A DNA stretch of 42,271 nt from Chloroflexota bacterium (GCA_023475345.1 JAMCWD010000023.1:1-42271), one strand, 5' to 3'. Shown: positions 24,297 through 33,045, counted from the stretch's first letter. Notes: a model not told the origin generated them from the sequence alone. Numbers and translations are program-made.

Positions 24297-25166
24297 TTAC
24301 TCAAGTATTATTTGATCCGATATTTTAAAAGTCTGGCCTTCTGCGGCCGGGTAACATGATATATCACGGCCTGAGCCTGCCAGCGCTTCTCTTGCTTCTT
24401 CAATCATTTTTTCAACCTGCCGGTCCGAATGATCAGGGTCATGATGAAATAAAGCCAGCGATTTCACTCCTGCTTCACAAGCAAGCCTGGCCGCCTCCAG
24501 GTGGGATGAATGTCCCCATCCCCTGCGCAGTTCCAGCTCCGAAGGCGTGAACTGGGAATCGTGAATCAAAAGGTCCGCGCCGCGGCAAAAATTCACGAAT
24601 TCTCCCCATTCCGTCCTGCTGTTTTCGCTTGTCAATTCGTTATCCGTCATAAAAACAAGAACTCGCCCGCCTTCTTCAATCCTGTAAGCGTAAGAATCTC
24701 CCGGATGGTTACAGAGAAGGTTTTTTATCGTCGCCGATTCGAAGCGGGGAGATTTGTTTATTTCAAGGAAATTGATACTGGCGGAAAGGTCGTTGAAGTT
24801 GACCGGGAAATATCTCGACTCCATCTGGTTTGACATTATTTCATGGAGTTTGGAAAAATTGGATGCGCACCCGAAGATATTTATAATCACGCCCCTTATA
24901 TGGGCAGGGCTGAAGAACGGGAATCCCTGGATATGATCCCAGTGTGAGTGTGTAAGGAAAAGGTTTACGGGAGGAAGTTTTCCCTCTGCTACCAGTTGGT
25001 TTCCCAGTTTCTGGCCGAGTTTCCTTATGCCGGTACCGGCGTCGAATACTATAAGGCTGTTGTCTGAAAGCCGGACTTCAACACATGTCGTATTCCCGCC
25101 GAACCTGTTCGTCATTTCGCCGGGAACCGGGATAGAGCCCCTTGTCCCCCAGAATGTAACCTGCAT
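24297..25166 (-). CDS. MBL-fold metallohydrolase
   Basis: The 289 residues of the metallo-beta-lactamase superfamily begin MQVTFWGTRGSIPVPG, as in the YycJ/phosphodiesterase-like branch. The zinc motif HxHxDH is HSHWDH at 73-78 within LFLTHSHWDHIQGFPFF. Further ligands are His in LLCNHPGDSYAY, Asp in VFMTDNEL and His in LALFHHDPDHSD, so both metal sites look complete. Likely a phosphodiesterase or RNase Z-like hydrolase; the substrate cannot be named. It is separated from the por operon upstream by a strong terminator. Confidence 0.9.
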   Translation of the reverse strand: MQVTFWGTRGSIPVPGEMTNRFGGNTTCVEVRLSDNSLIVFDAGTGIRKLGQKLGNQLVAEGKLPPVNLFLTHSHWDHIQGFPFFSPAHIRGVIINIFGCASNFSKLHEIMSNQMESRYFPVNFNDLSASINFLEINKSPRFESATIKNLLCNHPGDSYAYRIEEGGRVLVFMTDNELTSENSRTEWGEFVNFCRGADLLIHDSQFTPSELELRRGWGHSSHLEAARLACEAGVKSLALFHHDPDHSDRQVEKMIEEAREALAGSGRDISCYPAAEGQTFKISDQIILE

Positions 25167-25211
25167 AAATTCCCCTATAGAATAAATTTAAACTTCCAGG
25201 ACTGTGAAAAA

Positions 25212-25251
25212 AATTCCCCCCCTGGAAGATATTTCCTTCCGGGGGGGAATT
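25212..25251 (-). terminator. Intrinsic terminator of the por operon
   Basis: The arms AATTCCCCCCCTGGAAG (25212-25228) and its near-complement (25236-25251, one base shorter) form a long GC-rich stem with a seven-base loop. On the minus strand the stem is followed by a run of seven T, a textbook factor-independent terminator about 20 bases after the porB stop. The plus-strand side also has a T-run. Confidence 0.9.
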
Positions 25252-25272
25252 GTTTTTCATGTTCTGCCAGGG

Positions 25273-26193
25273 TTATTCATTTTTTGCCGCTCCAACCGGG
25301 TCGGCCATGAGGCCATAATGCTCGATGTTCCTGTCGGCATATTCCTGGATTTTCTTTATGTCTTCCTTCCCTTCCTCAGATGCAAACAGTTGTTTGAACC
25401 TGCGCTGGATCTTGAGATATTCCTCGACAGGCACTTTCTCTTTTATTTTTTGGACCCTGGTTACCTCTCCGTTTTCAATTTCGAATAACGGGTAAATGCC
25501 GGTTTCGACGGCAAGCTTGCCGACTTTATATGTTTCTTCCGGCTTGTGATACCACCCGAGCGGGCACGGCACCAGGACCTGGAGATACTTGGGGCCGCAG
25601 ATGGAAAGCGCTTTTTTCACTTTCCTCTGGAGGTCCCTGGGGTATGAGACGCACGCAGTGGCTACATAAGGGATATGATGCGCCGCAACTATTGCAGGCA
25701 TATCTTTTTTGTATTCATGCTTGCCCATGGATTTCTTCCCTGCGGGGCTTGTAGTGGTGCTTCCGCAGAACGGCGTCAGGCCGGAGCGCTGGATGCCGGT
25801 ATTCATGTATGCCTCATTGTCGAAACAGACGTAAAGGACGTCATGTCCGCGCTCCAGCATCCCGGAAAGAGCTCCGAAGCTGATATCGGCGGTGCCGCCG
25901 TCTCCTCCGAAGGCAAGTACCTTTGTATGGTCATTGCCCTGTGCGCGAAGCGCTACATCTATACCGGAGGCCAGAGCCGCAGAGTTCTCGAAAAGCGAGT
26001 GTATCCAGGGAACTCCCCATGATGACATGGGAGCGCGGGTTGTGAATACTTCCAGGCATCCCGTATTGTTTGCAATTACTATATCCGGCCCCGCCGCTTC
26101 AAGCACCAGGCGGGCCGCCAGCGACTGGCCGCAGCCTGAACATGCGGTATGTCCCGGCGAGAACAGTTCTCTCTTTTCAGTTGCCTGTGTCAT
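25273..26193 (-). CDS. porB: Pyruvate:ferredoxin oxidoreductase, beta subunit
   Basis: The thiamine-diphosphate subunit of the four-subunit 2-oxoacid:ferredoxin oxidoreductase: oxidative decarboxylation of pyruvate (or a related 2-oxoacid) to acyl-CoA with ferredoxin reduction. The 306 residues include the iron-sulfur cysteines CSGC (18, 21), NNTGCLEV and a later ACVSYP. The ThDP motif is GGDGGTADISFGALSGMLER, followed by DNEAYMNTGIQRSG. The C-terminal half has the PCPLGW segment typical of POR beta chains. The start overlaps the porA stop by four bases. Pyruvate is the likeliest substrate given the gene order; a 2-ketoisovalerate enzyme is the main alternative. Confidence 0.93.
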   Translation of the reverse strand: MTQATEKRELFSPGHTACSGCGQSLAARLVLEAAGPDIVIANNTGCLEVFTTRAPMSSWGVPWIHSLFENSAALASGIDVALRAQGNDHTKVLAFGGDGGTADISFGALSGMLERGHDVLYVCFDNEAYMNTGIQRSGLTPFCGSTTTSPAGKKSMGKHEYKKDMPAIVAAHHIPYVATACVSYPRDLQRKVKKALSICGPKYLQVLVPCPLGWYHKPEETYKVGKLAVETGIYPLFEIENGEVTRVQKIKEKVPVEEYLKIQRRFKQLFASEEGKEDIKKIQEYADRNIEHYGLMADPVGAAKNE

Positions 26194-27371
26194 TGTACAC
26201 CTCCCAGGTATGCGATCTCTTTTGCGGTATCGAGGAAAGTTGTCCCTTCGGCGCCTGATTTCGCCATGTCGATGAGATCGTTTATCGTTTTCCTGGTTAT
26301 ATCCCTGCCGCCGAGACCGGCGATGAAACCGCTGATCTTGGGTGCGTTTTCGGTATTATAAAGCGCCGCTTTAAGGTCGGTGAAAAGAGCTCCTTCGTAG
26401 CCGAGCGAGATATCTTTTTCCAGCACCGCAACTTTCGGGATGCCGGCAAGCGCGGATCTCAACTGCTCGACGGGGAACGGCCGGTAACAGCGGAGCTTCA
26501 ATACGCCGATTTTTTCGCCTTTTTCACGGCGCTCATCAACCACTTCCTTGACTGTCCCGAGCACTGATCCCATGCTCAATATTACCAGCTCGGCATCATC
26601 CATCCGATACTCTTCCATCAGTCCCGCGCTTCCGCGCCCGAACATCTTCTTGAATTCGTCGGCCACTTCTTCAATGACGGGCATGGCGTCTATCATGGCG
26701 TCCTGTACCGATTTGCGCATTTCCATGTACACTTCGGGGCCGCCCATTACACCCATTGTCAACGGGTTTTCAGGATCGAGCTTGACAATGGGCTTGTAAG
26801 GAGGAAGATATTCCTCTACCTGTGCCTGCTCCGGTAGGTCTAACGGCTCGAATGCATGGCTGAGGATAAAACCGTCCAGGCAGACCATGACAGGCATGCT
26901 CACACGGTGATCTTCGGCCAGGCGGTATGCCTGGAAGATCATGTCGGTCGCTTCCTGGTTATCTTCGGCATAAAGCTGGATCCAGCCGGCGTCGCGGACG
27001 GCGAAGCTGTCCTGCTGGTCGTTCCAGATGTTGATAGGAAAGGACAGTGCGCGGTTAACGCATACCATCACTATCGGGAGCCTGATGCTGCCGATGTTGA
27101 AGATAACTTCGGCCATCAGCATTATACCCTGTGATGACGATGCGGTAAAAACCCTTACACCGGCAGCGGCTGCACCCAGTGTTACCGATGCCGCAGAATG
27201 CTCGCTTTCAACGTTTACGTAATGGCAGTCAAGATTGCCGTCGGCGACCATCTTGGCGAGACCTTCCACTATATGGGTCTGCGGGGTTATAGGATATGCG
27301 GCTATCATTTGCGGCTTACAGAGGCGTACGGCATTGGCGACGCCTAAGGAGCCTTCCATTACCTTTTTCAT
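26190..27371 (-). CDS. porA: Pyruvate:ferredoxin oxidoreductase, alpha subunit
   Basis: The pyrimidine-binding and substrate subunit. MEGSLGVANAVRLCKPQMIA then AYPITPQTHIVEGLAKM is the canonical N-terminus with the YPITPQ motif. VESEHSAASVTLGAAAAGVR and TASSSQGIMLMAEV follow, then a second domain with VLKLRCYRPFPVEQL and VLEKDISLGYEGALF. The start is taken at ATG 27371, which overlaps the porD stop as ATGA and follows GGGAGG at good spacing, giving 393 residues. An upstream ATG at 27413 would add 14 residues inside porD. Confidence 0.93.
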   Translation of the reverse strand: MKKVMEGSLGVANAVRLCKPQMIAAYPITPQTHIVEGLAKMVADGNLDCHYVNVESEHSAASVTLGAAAAGVRVFTASSSQGIMLMAEVIFNIGSIRLPIVMVCVNRALSFPINIWNDQQDSFAVRDAGWIQLYAEDNQEATDMIFQAYRLAEDHRVSMPVMVCLDGFILSHAFEPLDLPEQAQVEEYLPPYKPIVKLDPENPLTMGVMGGPEVYMEMRKSVQDAMIDAMPVIEEVADEFKKMFGRGSAGLMEEYRMDDAELVILSMGSVLGTVKEVVDERREKGEKIGVLKLRCYRPFPVEQLRSALAGIPKVAVLEKDISLGYEGALFTDLKAALYNTENAPKISGFIAGLGGRDITRKTINDLIDMAKSGAEGTTFLDTAKEIAYLGGVQ

Positions 27372-27637
27372 TCTTGCTCCTCCCTTTCCATGGTTATGGC
27401 GCTTACCGGGCACACCTCGGCGCAGAGGCCGCAGCCTTTGCAGTAATCGAGATCAACCTGGTACTTATCCTCTTTGTTAACTTTGATAACGCCTTCCGGG
27501 CAAAAGCTCACGCATGTAGTGCAGGCGGTACAGGTTTCAAGGTCACAAACAGGACGATACGTGCGCCATGAACCGGTCTTGTTCATCCTTGAAGATCCGG
27601 GACGGGCGATTTGTAATGCGGGGATATTCGTACTCAT
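27368..27637 (-). CDS. porD: Pyruvate:ferredoxin oxidoreductase, delta subunit (2x[4Fe-4S] ferredoxin)
   Basis: An 89-residue ferredoxin-type subunit carrying electrons from the catalytic core to external ferredoxin. It has two CxxCxxCxxxCP clusters: Cys36, 39, 42, 46 and Cys66, 69, 72, 76 (CTACTTCVSFCP and CKGCGLCAEVCP). An extra Cys31 precedes the first cluster. The N-terminal segment with SWRTYRPV matches POR delta chains. The start overlaps the porG stop by four bases and the stop overlaps the porA ATG, so the operon is tightly coupled. Confidence 0.94.
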   Translation of the reverse strand: MSTNIPALQIARPGSSRMNKTGSWRTYRPVCDLETCTACTTCVSFCPEGVIKVNKEDKYQVDLDYCKGCGLCAEVCPVSAITMEREEQE

Positions 27638-28188
27638 GAAGCACCTCCTTTTATTTCTTCGAAGGCTTTCGTGACGGCCACCTTGTTCTTCTCGGCGACT
27701 TCGGGCGGGAACCGCTCGTCGATGGCCCTTTTAATGGCAGGAAGCTCGATAAGACCGGTCGCCGCTGCAAACACCCCGAGCATTATTGTATTCGGGATCG
27801 GGCGTCCCAGCACTTTCAGCGCAAGGTCCGTCGCAGGGAACGTCAGTACCTTTACCCCTGCCGGGACTTCTTTGAATTCGCCGGGTTTCTTCGATGAGTT
27901 TATGATTACCGTACCGCCGGGCTTCAGGCCTTTGAATACATCCACCGTGCCTATCAGTGTAGGGTCCTGAACGAGCAGGTAATCGGGCTCATAGATTTCG
28001 CTCCTGATGCGAATGGGCTTTTCCTTGTTCAACCGTACGAACGAAGCTACGGGTGCGCCCATCCGCTCGGAACCGAAGGTGGGGAACGCCTGGGAGTAAA
28101 TCTTATCTTCCCATGCCGCGGTGGCTATCAGCTCGGCGGCTGTTACCACGCCCTGTCCCCCTCTTCCGTGGAGACGGATTTCTATCAT
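27634..28188 (-). CDS. porG: Pyruvate:ferredoxin oxidoreductase, gamma subunit
   Basis: The gamma chain of 184 residues: EIRLHGRGGQGVVTAAELIA at the start, then FPTFGSERMGAPVASFVRL, and LLVQDPTLIG, all diagnostic. It supplies the CoA-binding part of the complex. It is the first gene of the porG-D-A-B set, the same order as in Thermotoga and archaea. TAAGGAGG lies about five bases before the ATG, and a good promoter lies about 90 bases upstream. Confidence 0.95.
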   Translation of the reverse strand: MIEIRLHGRGGQGVVTAAELIATAAWEDKIYSQAFPTFGSERMGAPVASFVRLNKEKPIRIRSEIYEPDYLLVQDPTLIGTVDVFKGLKPGGTVIINSSKKPGEFKEVPAGVKVLTFPATDLALKVLGRPIPNTIMLGVFAAATGLIELPAIKRAIDERFPPEVAEKNKVAVTKAFEEIKGGAS

Positions 28189-28277
28189 GACTTTCCTCCT
28201 TAATAAATAATTTTTGCTTTATTGGGGATATACCAATTTGTTAAATTTTTCACACCTGCCTGCGCAAATTGGATAGT

Positions 28278-28307
28278 ATTATATCAAATTATGCCTGTAT
28301 TTGTAAA
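28278..28307 (-). promoter_or_regulatory. Sigma70-type promoter of porGDAB
   Basis: Minus-strand TTTACA (28307-28302) and a perfect TATAAT (28283-28278) are separated by 18 bases. Transcription would begin near 28271, leaving a leader of about 80 bases with TAAGGAGG before porG. Confidence 0.75.
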
Positions 28308-28481
28308 ATCTTCCTCCATAGTAAGTTTCGAAGAAAAAATTTCGAAAGGTTAAAGATCTCATCCGTTATCCAGGCATTATTATTAATCATTCATACCGGA
28401 TCTCCTTCAACATTAAGTTATATTTTGGATTGTATTTTCAAACCGGGCTTTTTGTGCATAATTAAATCTTGAGTGATTTGG

Positions 28482-28510
28482 TTGCAATTCGTGCTGAATT
28501 TCGATATAAT
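28482..28510 (+). promoter_or_regulatory. Sigma70-type promoter of the first WD40 gene
   Basis: TTGCAA (28482-28487) and a perfect TATAAT (28505-28510) are 17 bases apart. The start point would be near 28517, about 50 bases before the ATG. Confidence 0.75.
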
Positions 28511-28522
28511 TAAAAAACAGTA

Positions 28523-28538
28523 AAATTACCTGTAATTT
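28523..28538 (+). promoter_or_regulatory. Operator-like palindrome in the WD40 gene leader
   Basis: AAATTAC-CT-GTAATTT is a perfect 7-bp inverted repeat just downstream of the predicted start point. The place and symmetry suit a repressor site; it could also be a small RNA stem. No regulator gene adjoins it. Confidence 0.35.
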
Positions 28539-28569
28539 CACGGTTAAATATTTTTTTGGGGGTATTGAT

Positions 28570-30888
28570 ATGTTTAGAAAAACTCTTTTATTAATCTCGA
28601 TTTTGCTGTTGGCCGGCATCGTTGTCTTCAGCCGGTCACACGCAGGTCCCACCCAATCCCATGCCGCCGGAGAAGGAGCGATCACCCCGGTATATGTAAC
28701 CGCCGGGGCTTATTCTCACGACGGTACGCGCGTTGCATCCGGCAGCGACCTGGGCGAAGTCAGGATATGGTCGGTGCCTGAAGGAGAACTGCTCTTTTCC
28801 GCCATGCTCCATAAAAAAGCCGTTCGCGCTCTTTCTTTCTCGCCGGACGGCAGGTTACTCGTTTCGGCGGGAGATGACGGCTCCATTATCGGGGTAGATG
28901 CCTCCGGCGGCATGGAGAAATTCAACATTAGCATTTCTGCCGAAATCCGGGCGCTTGCTTTCTCCCCGGATGATGCGCGTATTGTTGCTGCCGGAACCGA
29001 CGGGATCATCCGCGTTTTCTCCCCGGAAGACGGGAGCAGGATTACCGAAAAAAATGCAGGCACCCCGATTTACTCAATGGCGTTTTCTCCCGACGGTAAG
29101 TCTATAGCTCTCGGCGGCAAATACGGCGATATAATTTTCCTGTCTTACCCGGAGCTTTCCGTTACCGATACCATGAAGCCGCATGACGATGTTATAAGCG
29201 GCATAGCCTTCAGCCCGGACGGTAAAAGACTGGCGGTTTCTTGTATGAAAGGGGTAGCCTCCCAGCTTGATCTGAAAAACAAAAAGCTCCTCAATCTTTT
29301 CCAGGGGCATGATTGCGGCGTAACTTCGGTGGCGTTTAATCCCGGCGGAAAAACGATCGCCTCCGGGTCCACCGACGATACCGTCCAGGTCTGGGATGCG
29401 ACTGACGGCTCCCGCCTTGCAGTCTTACAACATGGAGACGATGTTTTCAGCGTATGCTTCTCTCCTGACGGCGATACGATTCTTTCCGGCTCGGAAGACG
29501 GGAAGCTCCGCCTGTGGAAAGACGACAGGATATTTCTTACACTTGGATACCCGGACCCTGTAGCCGGGCTTTCATTCTCAGCCGACGGACGGGCCGTTAC
29601 CGCTCATCACGTCTCCGGCATCGAGCGCACATGGGACCCTGAACAGGGGGATCTCTTATCCGGCAAAATCGCCGCTCCCCAACCGGTACCCGAAAAGATA
29701 AAAGCCGAAAATCATGAATTCACCGCTGTCCCCGGCAAGCAATTTTCCATCGATGTGCTGAATTCCCGGAGCGAAGTTATTCATACTCTCAAGGGCCACA
29801 GCGGCCCCATAACTGCGCTTGTGTTTTCTCCCGAGGGAAAACGCCTGGCCTCCGGCTCCGCCGATGAAACGGTGATTATCTGGAACCTCGATGACGGCAG
29901 GCGGCTTGTAACGCTTACAGGCCACAGGGACGGGATCCGATCCCTTGCGCTATCCCCCGACGGCACAAAACTTGCCGCCGGAAACGAGAAAAATACGGTC
30001 TGTACATGGAACCTGAAAACCCTCGAGCCTGAAAACAGGTTCTTCGGCCATACCGATTTCGTTCTGGCGGCGGCATGGAGCCCTGACGGGAAACGCCTTG
30101 CCACCGCTGGCAAGGATTGTACCGTCCGCGTCTGGGAAGATAACCGTAAACCATTATTTGTCGTAAAGCCCCACTACAGGGATATCACATCGATCAGCTT
30201 CACCCCTGACGGGAAGTACCTCCTTACCTCATCCGAGGACGGATATTCCAGGCTGCTGGACGCGACAAACGGCAGAAACATAGCCTCGTATTACGACGGT
30301 GAAGAAATGGTTTTTTCAGCGGCGATAAGCCCTGACCAAAAAATGGCAGCCACCGGCTCCGGCGACCGCATGGTACGGTTGTACGATTTTCAGACAGGAA
30401 GAATAATAAGGCGCTTCGAAGGACACACTAATGACGTGGAGTGTGTGAAATTCTCCCCGGACGGAAAAATGATCGCAACATCCGCAGAAAGCGGCGCGAT
30501 ACGGATCTGGGAAGTGGAAAACGGGAAACTGATTTTTGAAAATCCGGCGGCTCATAAAGATGATATCTGGAGCATTGCCTGGAGCCCCGATGGAACAATG
30601 CTGGCTTCCGCAGGTGAAGATACCGTCGTCAAAATATGGAATGTCGAAAAAGGCAGTTGTATTTCCACCCTGTCCGGCCATACCGATTTCGTCCTGGCGG
30701 CGGCATGGAGCCCGGACGGGAAAAAGTTGTATTCGGGATCATTGGATGGAAGCATTAAAATATGGGACGCTGCATCCGGCAGGCTACTGGCTACCTTGAT
30801 GGATGCTTACCCTGATTACACTGTAAGGCCAGGCGCTCCTCCGGAAGCGGGAAACAAAAAATCCGCCGCAAAGCCTTCGGGAGAATGA
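28570..30888 (+). CDS. Secreted WD40-repeat protein (about 16 repeats, two propellers)
   Basis: The 772 residues have a Sec signal peptide (hydrophobic core about 6-20, cleavage near RSHA-GP). About 16 WD40 units of ~41 residues follow, most with the FSPDGKxLASGSxDxxVxIW pattern. Units 1-8 and 9-16 are separated by a spacer with PQPVPEKIKAENHEF and PGKQFSID, so two successive propellers are likely. Unit 7 to 8 and the C-terminus lose the canonical WD. No enzyme domain or membrane anchor is present. Such proteins act as binding platforms. It is a close paralogue of the 33280-35634 product, with the same spacer. It has its own promoter, divergent from the por operon. The ribosome site GGGGG is weak. 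Confidence 0.88.
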   Translation: MFRKTLLLISILLLAGIVVFSRSHAGPTQSHAAGEGAITPVYVTAGAYSHDGTRVASGSDLGEVRIWSVPEGELLFSAMLHKKAVRALSFSPDGRLLVSAGDDGSIIGVDASGGMEKFNISISAEIRALAFSPDDARIVAAGTDGIIRVFSPEDGSRITEKNAGTPIYSMAFSPDGKSIALGGKYGDIIFLSYPELSVTDTMKPHDDVISGIAFSPDGKRLAVSCMKGVASQLDLKNKKLLNLFQGHDCGVTSVAFNPGGKTIASGSTDDTVQVWDATDGSRLAVLQHGDDVFSVCFSPDGDTILSGSEDGKLRLWKDDRIFLTLGYPDPVAGLSFSADGRAVTAHHVSGIERTWDPEQGDLLSGKIAAPQPVPEKIKAENHEFTAVPGKQFSIDVLNSRSEVIHTLKGHSGPITALVFSPEGKRLASGSADETVIIWNLDDGRRLVTLTGHRDGIRSLALSPDGTKLAAGNEKNTVCTWNLKTLEPENRFFGHTDFVLAAAWSPDGKRLATAGKDCTVRVWEDNRKPLFVVKPHYRDITSISFTPDGKYLLTSSEDGYSRLLDATNGRNIASYYDGEEMVFSAAISPDQKMAATGSGDRMVRLYDFQTGRIIRRFEGHTNDVECVKFSPDGKMIATSAESGAIRIWEVENGKLIFENPAAHKDDIWSIAWSPDGTMLASAGEDTVVKIWNVEKGSCISTLSGHTDFVLAAAWSPDGKKLYSGSLDGSIKIWDAASGRLLATLMDAYPDYTVRPGAPPEAGNKKSAAKPSGE

Positions 30889-30909
30889 TCAGGGATCAGA
30901 AATTGCTCC

Positions 30910-30960
30910 TGCAAAATATCATTCCTCTTCCATATAGGAGGAACGCCACAATAATTCCCC
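30910..30960. repeat. Dispersed repeat, copy B
   Basis: Starts TGCAAAATATCATTC and ends ATAATTCCCC, as in copy A at 12232-12278, with a different middle. Both copies lie in the same orientation relative to the upstream plus-strand gene, within 25-40 bases of its stop codon. Confidence 0.5.
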
Positions 30961-31086
30961 CCATGGGAGGCAGAGTTGGGTCAGCTATTATAGAATATAT
31001 TTGTACAACTTAACGGATCGAGAAACCTCACTCATTTTATAAATATACATGCAATAATACCACCAATACCCACCCCTCCTGTGGCA

Positions 31087-31116
31087 CCCCTCCGCAGGAG
31101 GGGAATAGTCTTTTTT
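31087..31116 (+). terminator. GC hairpin with T-run downstream of the WD40 gene
   Basis: CCCCTCC-GCA-GGAGGGG (31087-31103) is followed by AATAGTC and six T. It could terminate plus-strand transcription about 200 bases after the WD40 stop. It is also a relative of the CCCCCTT/AAGGGGG palindrome at 21759-21776, so a dispersed element acting as a terminator is possible. Confidence 0.45.
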
Positions 31117-31251
31117 CAGAACTTTTCAGACAGCCTCAGAACCGGAAATTGAACCGTTGAATTTTTCGAATGTTTTCAGCGCTGTCCGAAAAATGTATAT
31201 AAGCTACGGAATATATTGAAGGCCGCCTTCGCGGGGACGGCGGTTTGCTCC

Positions 31252-33045
31252 CTAAAAATAGAAATATGGATTAGGCTTATCAGGATGATCCCGTTCGAAA
31301 ACGGCCAGTTCATTATACGGCTCCAACTTCAAAGCCCTGCTCAACGCGGCTTTGGCCTTTTCCTTCTCACCTGTTTCCCGGTATAACCGGGACAGTAATA
31401 TCAGGGATTCAGTAAGATCGGGGTCCTTTTGTATTGAGAGTTCCGCATAATGGAGGGCGTCTTTCAATTTTCCGGCGACATACAGGGTGTATGCACAACG
31501 ATAATACATGGCGGCGCTGACAGAAGGAGTCAGTTTCTCTATTTCCCGGCCAGCGGCATTTACCTGTTCCATTACACGGTCGGCATAACCTGACTTCGCG
31601 TATAACTCCGCAACTTCCAGGCGGGCATAATATTCAGGTCTGGAATTTGCCAGTGCCCGGTTGAAAAAATCCCCCGCTTCCTTTTCACGCTTCTGTAACA
31701 ATCTCAGGTAGCCCATCAGCATCAGCGCCCCGGGGTCATCCGGCTTAGAATTCTTAAGATATAATTCCAGGTTTTCCTCGGCTTTTTTCAGGTTATTCAA
31801 ATTGTGGACATACAATGCACCTTTGAGCCTGTATTCTTCATGCCTGCTGTTGCCCGGCAGACGCGGCGCCCATTTTTTAAAAATTTTTTCCGCGCCTTTC
31901 TCATCTCCCTTTGCCAGGGCGCATAAAGCCAGGCCCAGATGAGCCTCCACCGAAAGCGGCTGACCGACGGCATACTTCCGATATATCTTCTCCGCCTGTT
32001 CATATTGCCCGAGTTCCATATACAGGTTGCCCAGCGCCCAGAAGACATTCGGTTCAAAATTCTTTCCGCGGGTAATATTGTCCAGGGTCCTGACAGCGCG
32101 ATGGAACCTGTTCTCACATATCCACAACCTGCAGGCGGCTGATGACACATAAACTTCATCCGGGTGAGTTTCAGGAAGGTTGCCGAGAATACGGTCGGCA
32201 TTTTCCAGGTCAAACCAATCCAGGTAGATGTACGCCATGTGAGCACGGGCATAAACATTTCCGGGATCCAATTTCAGTGCCTTTTGATAGCTTTCCAGGG
32301 CTTCTTTCTTTCGGCCCGGAAATACATAGCTGTCACCGAGCCAGTTATAAAGGTTAACTAGGCCGTCTCTATCCAGCAGATCCTTTCTTTTTTCCGCTTC
32401 CAGCAGTATTTCATGAAATTTGTCATACTGCTGCCGTGCTATGGCTATATCTGCAAGATGGATCAATAAATGGGGGTCTTCGGGAAAGAAGGCACGTGCC
32501 CTGTTGAAATACTCTTCTGCTTTACCGTAATCGTGATCGCGAAGAAATGCCGCATCCCCAAGGGCTACAAGGGCTTTTTTTTGAATTTCAGGGTCTCCTC
32601 CCGGATTTTCCAGAATCTTTTTTGCAGCTTTTTCTATTCCGTTAAGGTCGCCCCTGTCTCCCAATAAAGTTATTTTCATGGCAAGGGCGCGGACATCACC
32701 GGGTTTCAGCCGCAGCACCCTGTCCAGGGATGATTCCGCCCGGGCGGCCTTTCCATTGTCCATGTACAACCGGCTTAACAGGAGCTGGTTTTCTATATGA
32801 TCCGGGTTAAGCTTTGCCGCTTTCTCTGCTATTTCGAGTGCCTTTATCGTCCGGCCGGTTTGTGCCAGTTTTGAAGCTTCCCGGTATAAAGCCCCGGCCC
32901 GTGATTCATTTTCCTGCCTGGAACAGCATGATAAAAACGACAGGGCCAGGAACAGCAAAACAGCGCCGAAAACAATTGAACAGCGCCTGGAAATTGCAGG
33001 TTGATTAGCGGGCCGGATTTTATCTTTATTTATATCAAAATTCAT
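31252..33045 (-). CDS. TPR-repeat lipoprotein
   Basis: The 597 residues have an N-terminal polar tail, a hydrophobic core (about 24-38) and a lipobox-like FLSC-C (Cys40/41). At least twelve TPR units of about 34 residues follow. Good examples are GRTIKALEIAEKAAKLNPDH, KKEALESYQKALKLDPGNVY, YEQAEKIYRKYAVGQP and EKAKAALSRALKLEPYNELA. It is probably exported and membrane-anchored as a protein-interaction scaffold. It lies between two WD40 paralogues, reading opposite to both, with its start 234 bases from the second. I see no clear promoter for it. The tail ends in HPDKPNPYFYF. Function unknown. Confidence 0.85.
   Translation of the reverse strand: MNFDINKDKIRPANQPAISRRCSIVFGAVLLFLALSFLSCCSRQENESRAGALYREASKLAQTGRTIKALEIAEKAAKLNPDHIENQLLLSRLYMDNGKAARAESSLDRVLRLKPGDVRALAMKITLLGDRGDLNGIEKAAKKILENPGGDPEIQKKALVALGDAAFLRDHDYGKAEEYFNRARAFFPEDPHLLIHLADIAIARQQYDKFHEILLEAEKRKDLLDRDGLVNLYNWLGDSYVFPGRKKEALESYQKALKLDPGNVYARAHMAYIYLDWFDLENADRILGNLPETHPDEVYVSSAACRLWICENRFHRAVRTLDNITRGKNFEPNVFWALGNLYMELGQYEQAEKIYRKYAVGQPLSVEAHLGLALCALAKGDEKGAEKIFKKWAPRLPGNSRHEEYRLKGALYVHNLNNLKKAEENLELYLKNSKPDDPGALMLMGYLRLLQKREKEAGDFFNRALANSRPEYYARLEVAELYAKSGYADRVMEQVNAAGREIEKLTPSVSAAMYYRCAYTLYVAGKLKDALHYAELSIQKDPDLTESLILLSRLYRETGEKEKAKAALSRALKLEPYNELAVFERDHPDKPNPYFYF

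Larger units (their letters stand above)
28189..28569. other. Divergent promoter region between por operon and WD40 gene
   Basis: A 381-base AT-rich spacer without a gene. It carries the por promoter on the minus strand and the WD40-gene promoter on the plus strand, about 200 bases apart, plus an operator-like palindrome near the latter. A short minus-strand frame in the right half overlaps the WD40 gene and is not credible. Confidence 0.75.
30889..31251. other. Intergenic region with repeat copy and hairpins, no gene
   Basis: A 363-base spacer between the converging WD40 and TPR-lipoprotein genes. It contains dispersed repeat copy B, a GC hairpin followed by a T-run, and a weaker CCGCC/GGCGG hairpin near 31224-31244. 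No credible gene. Confidence 0.65.
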
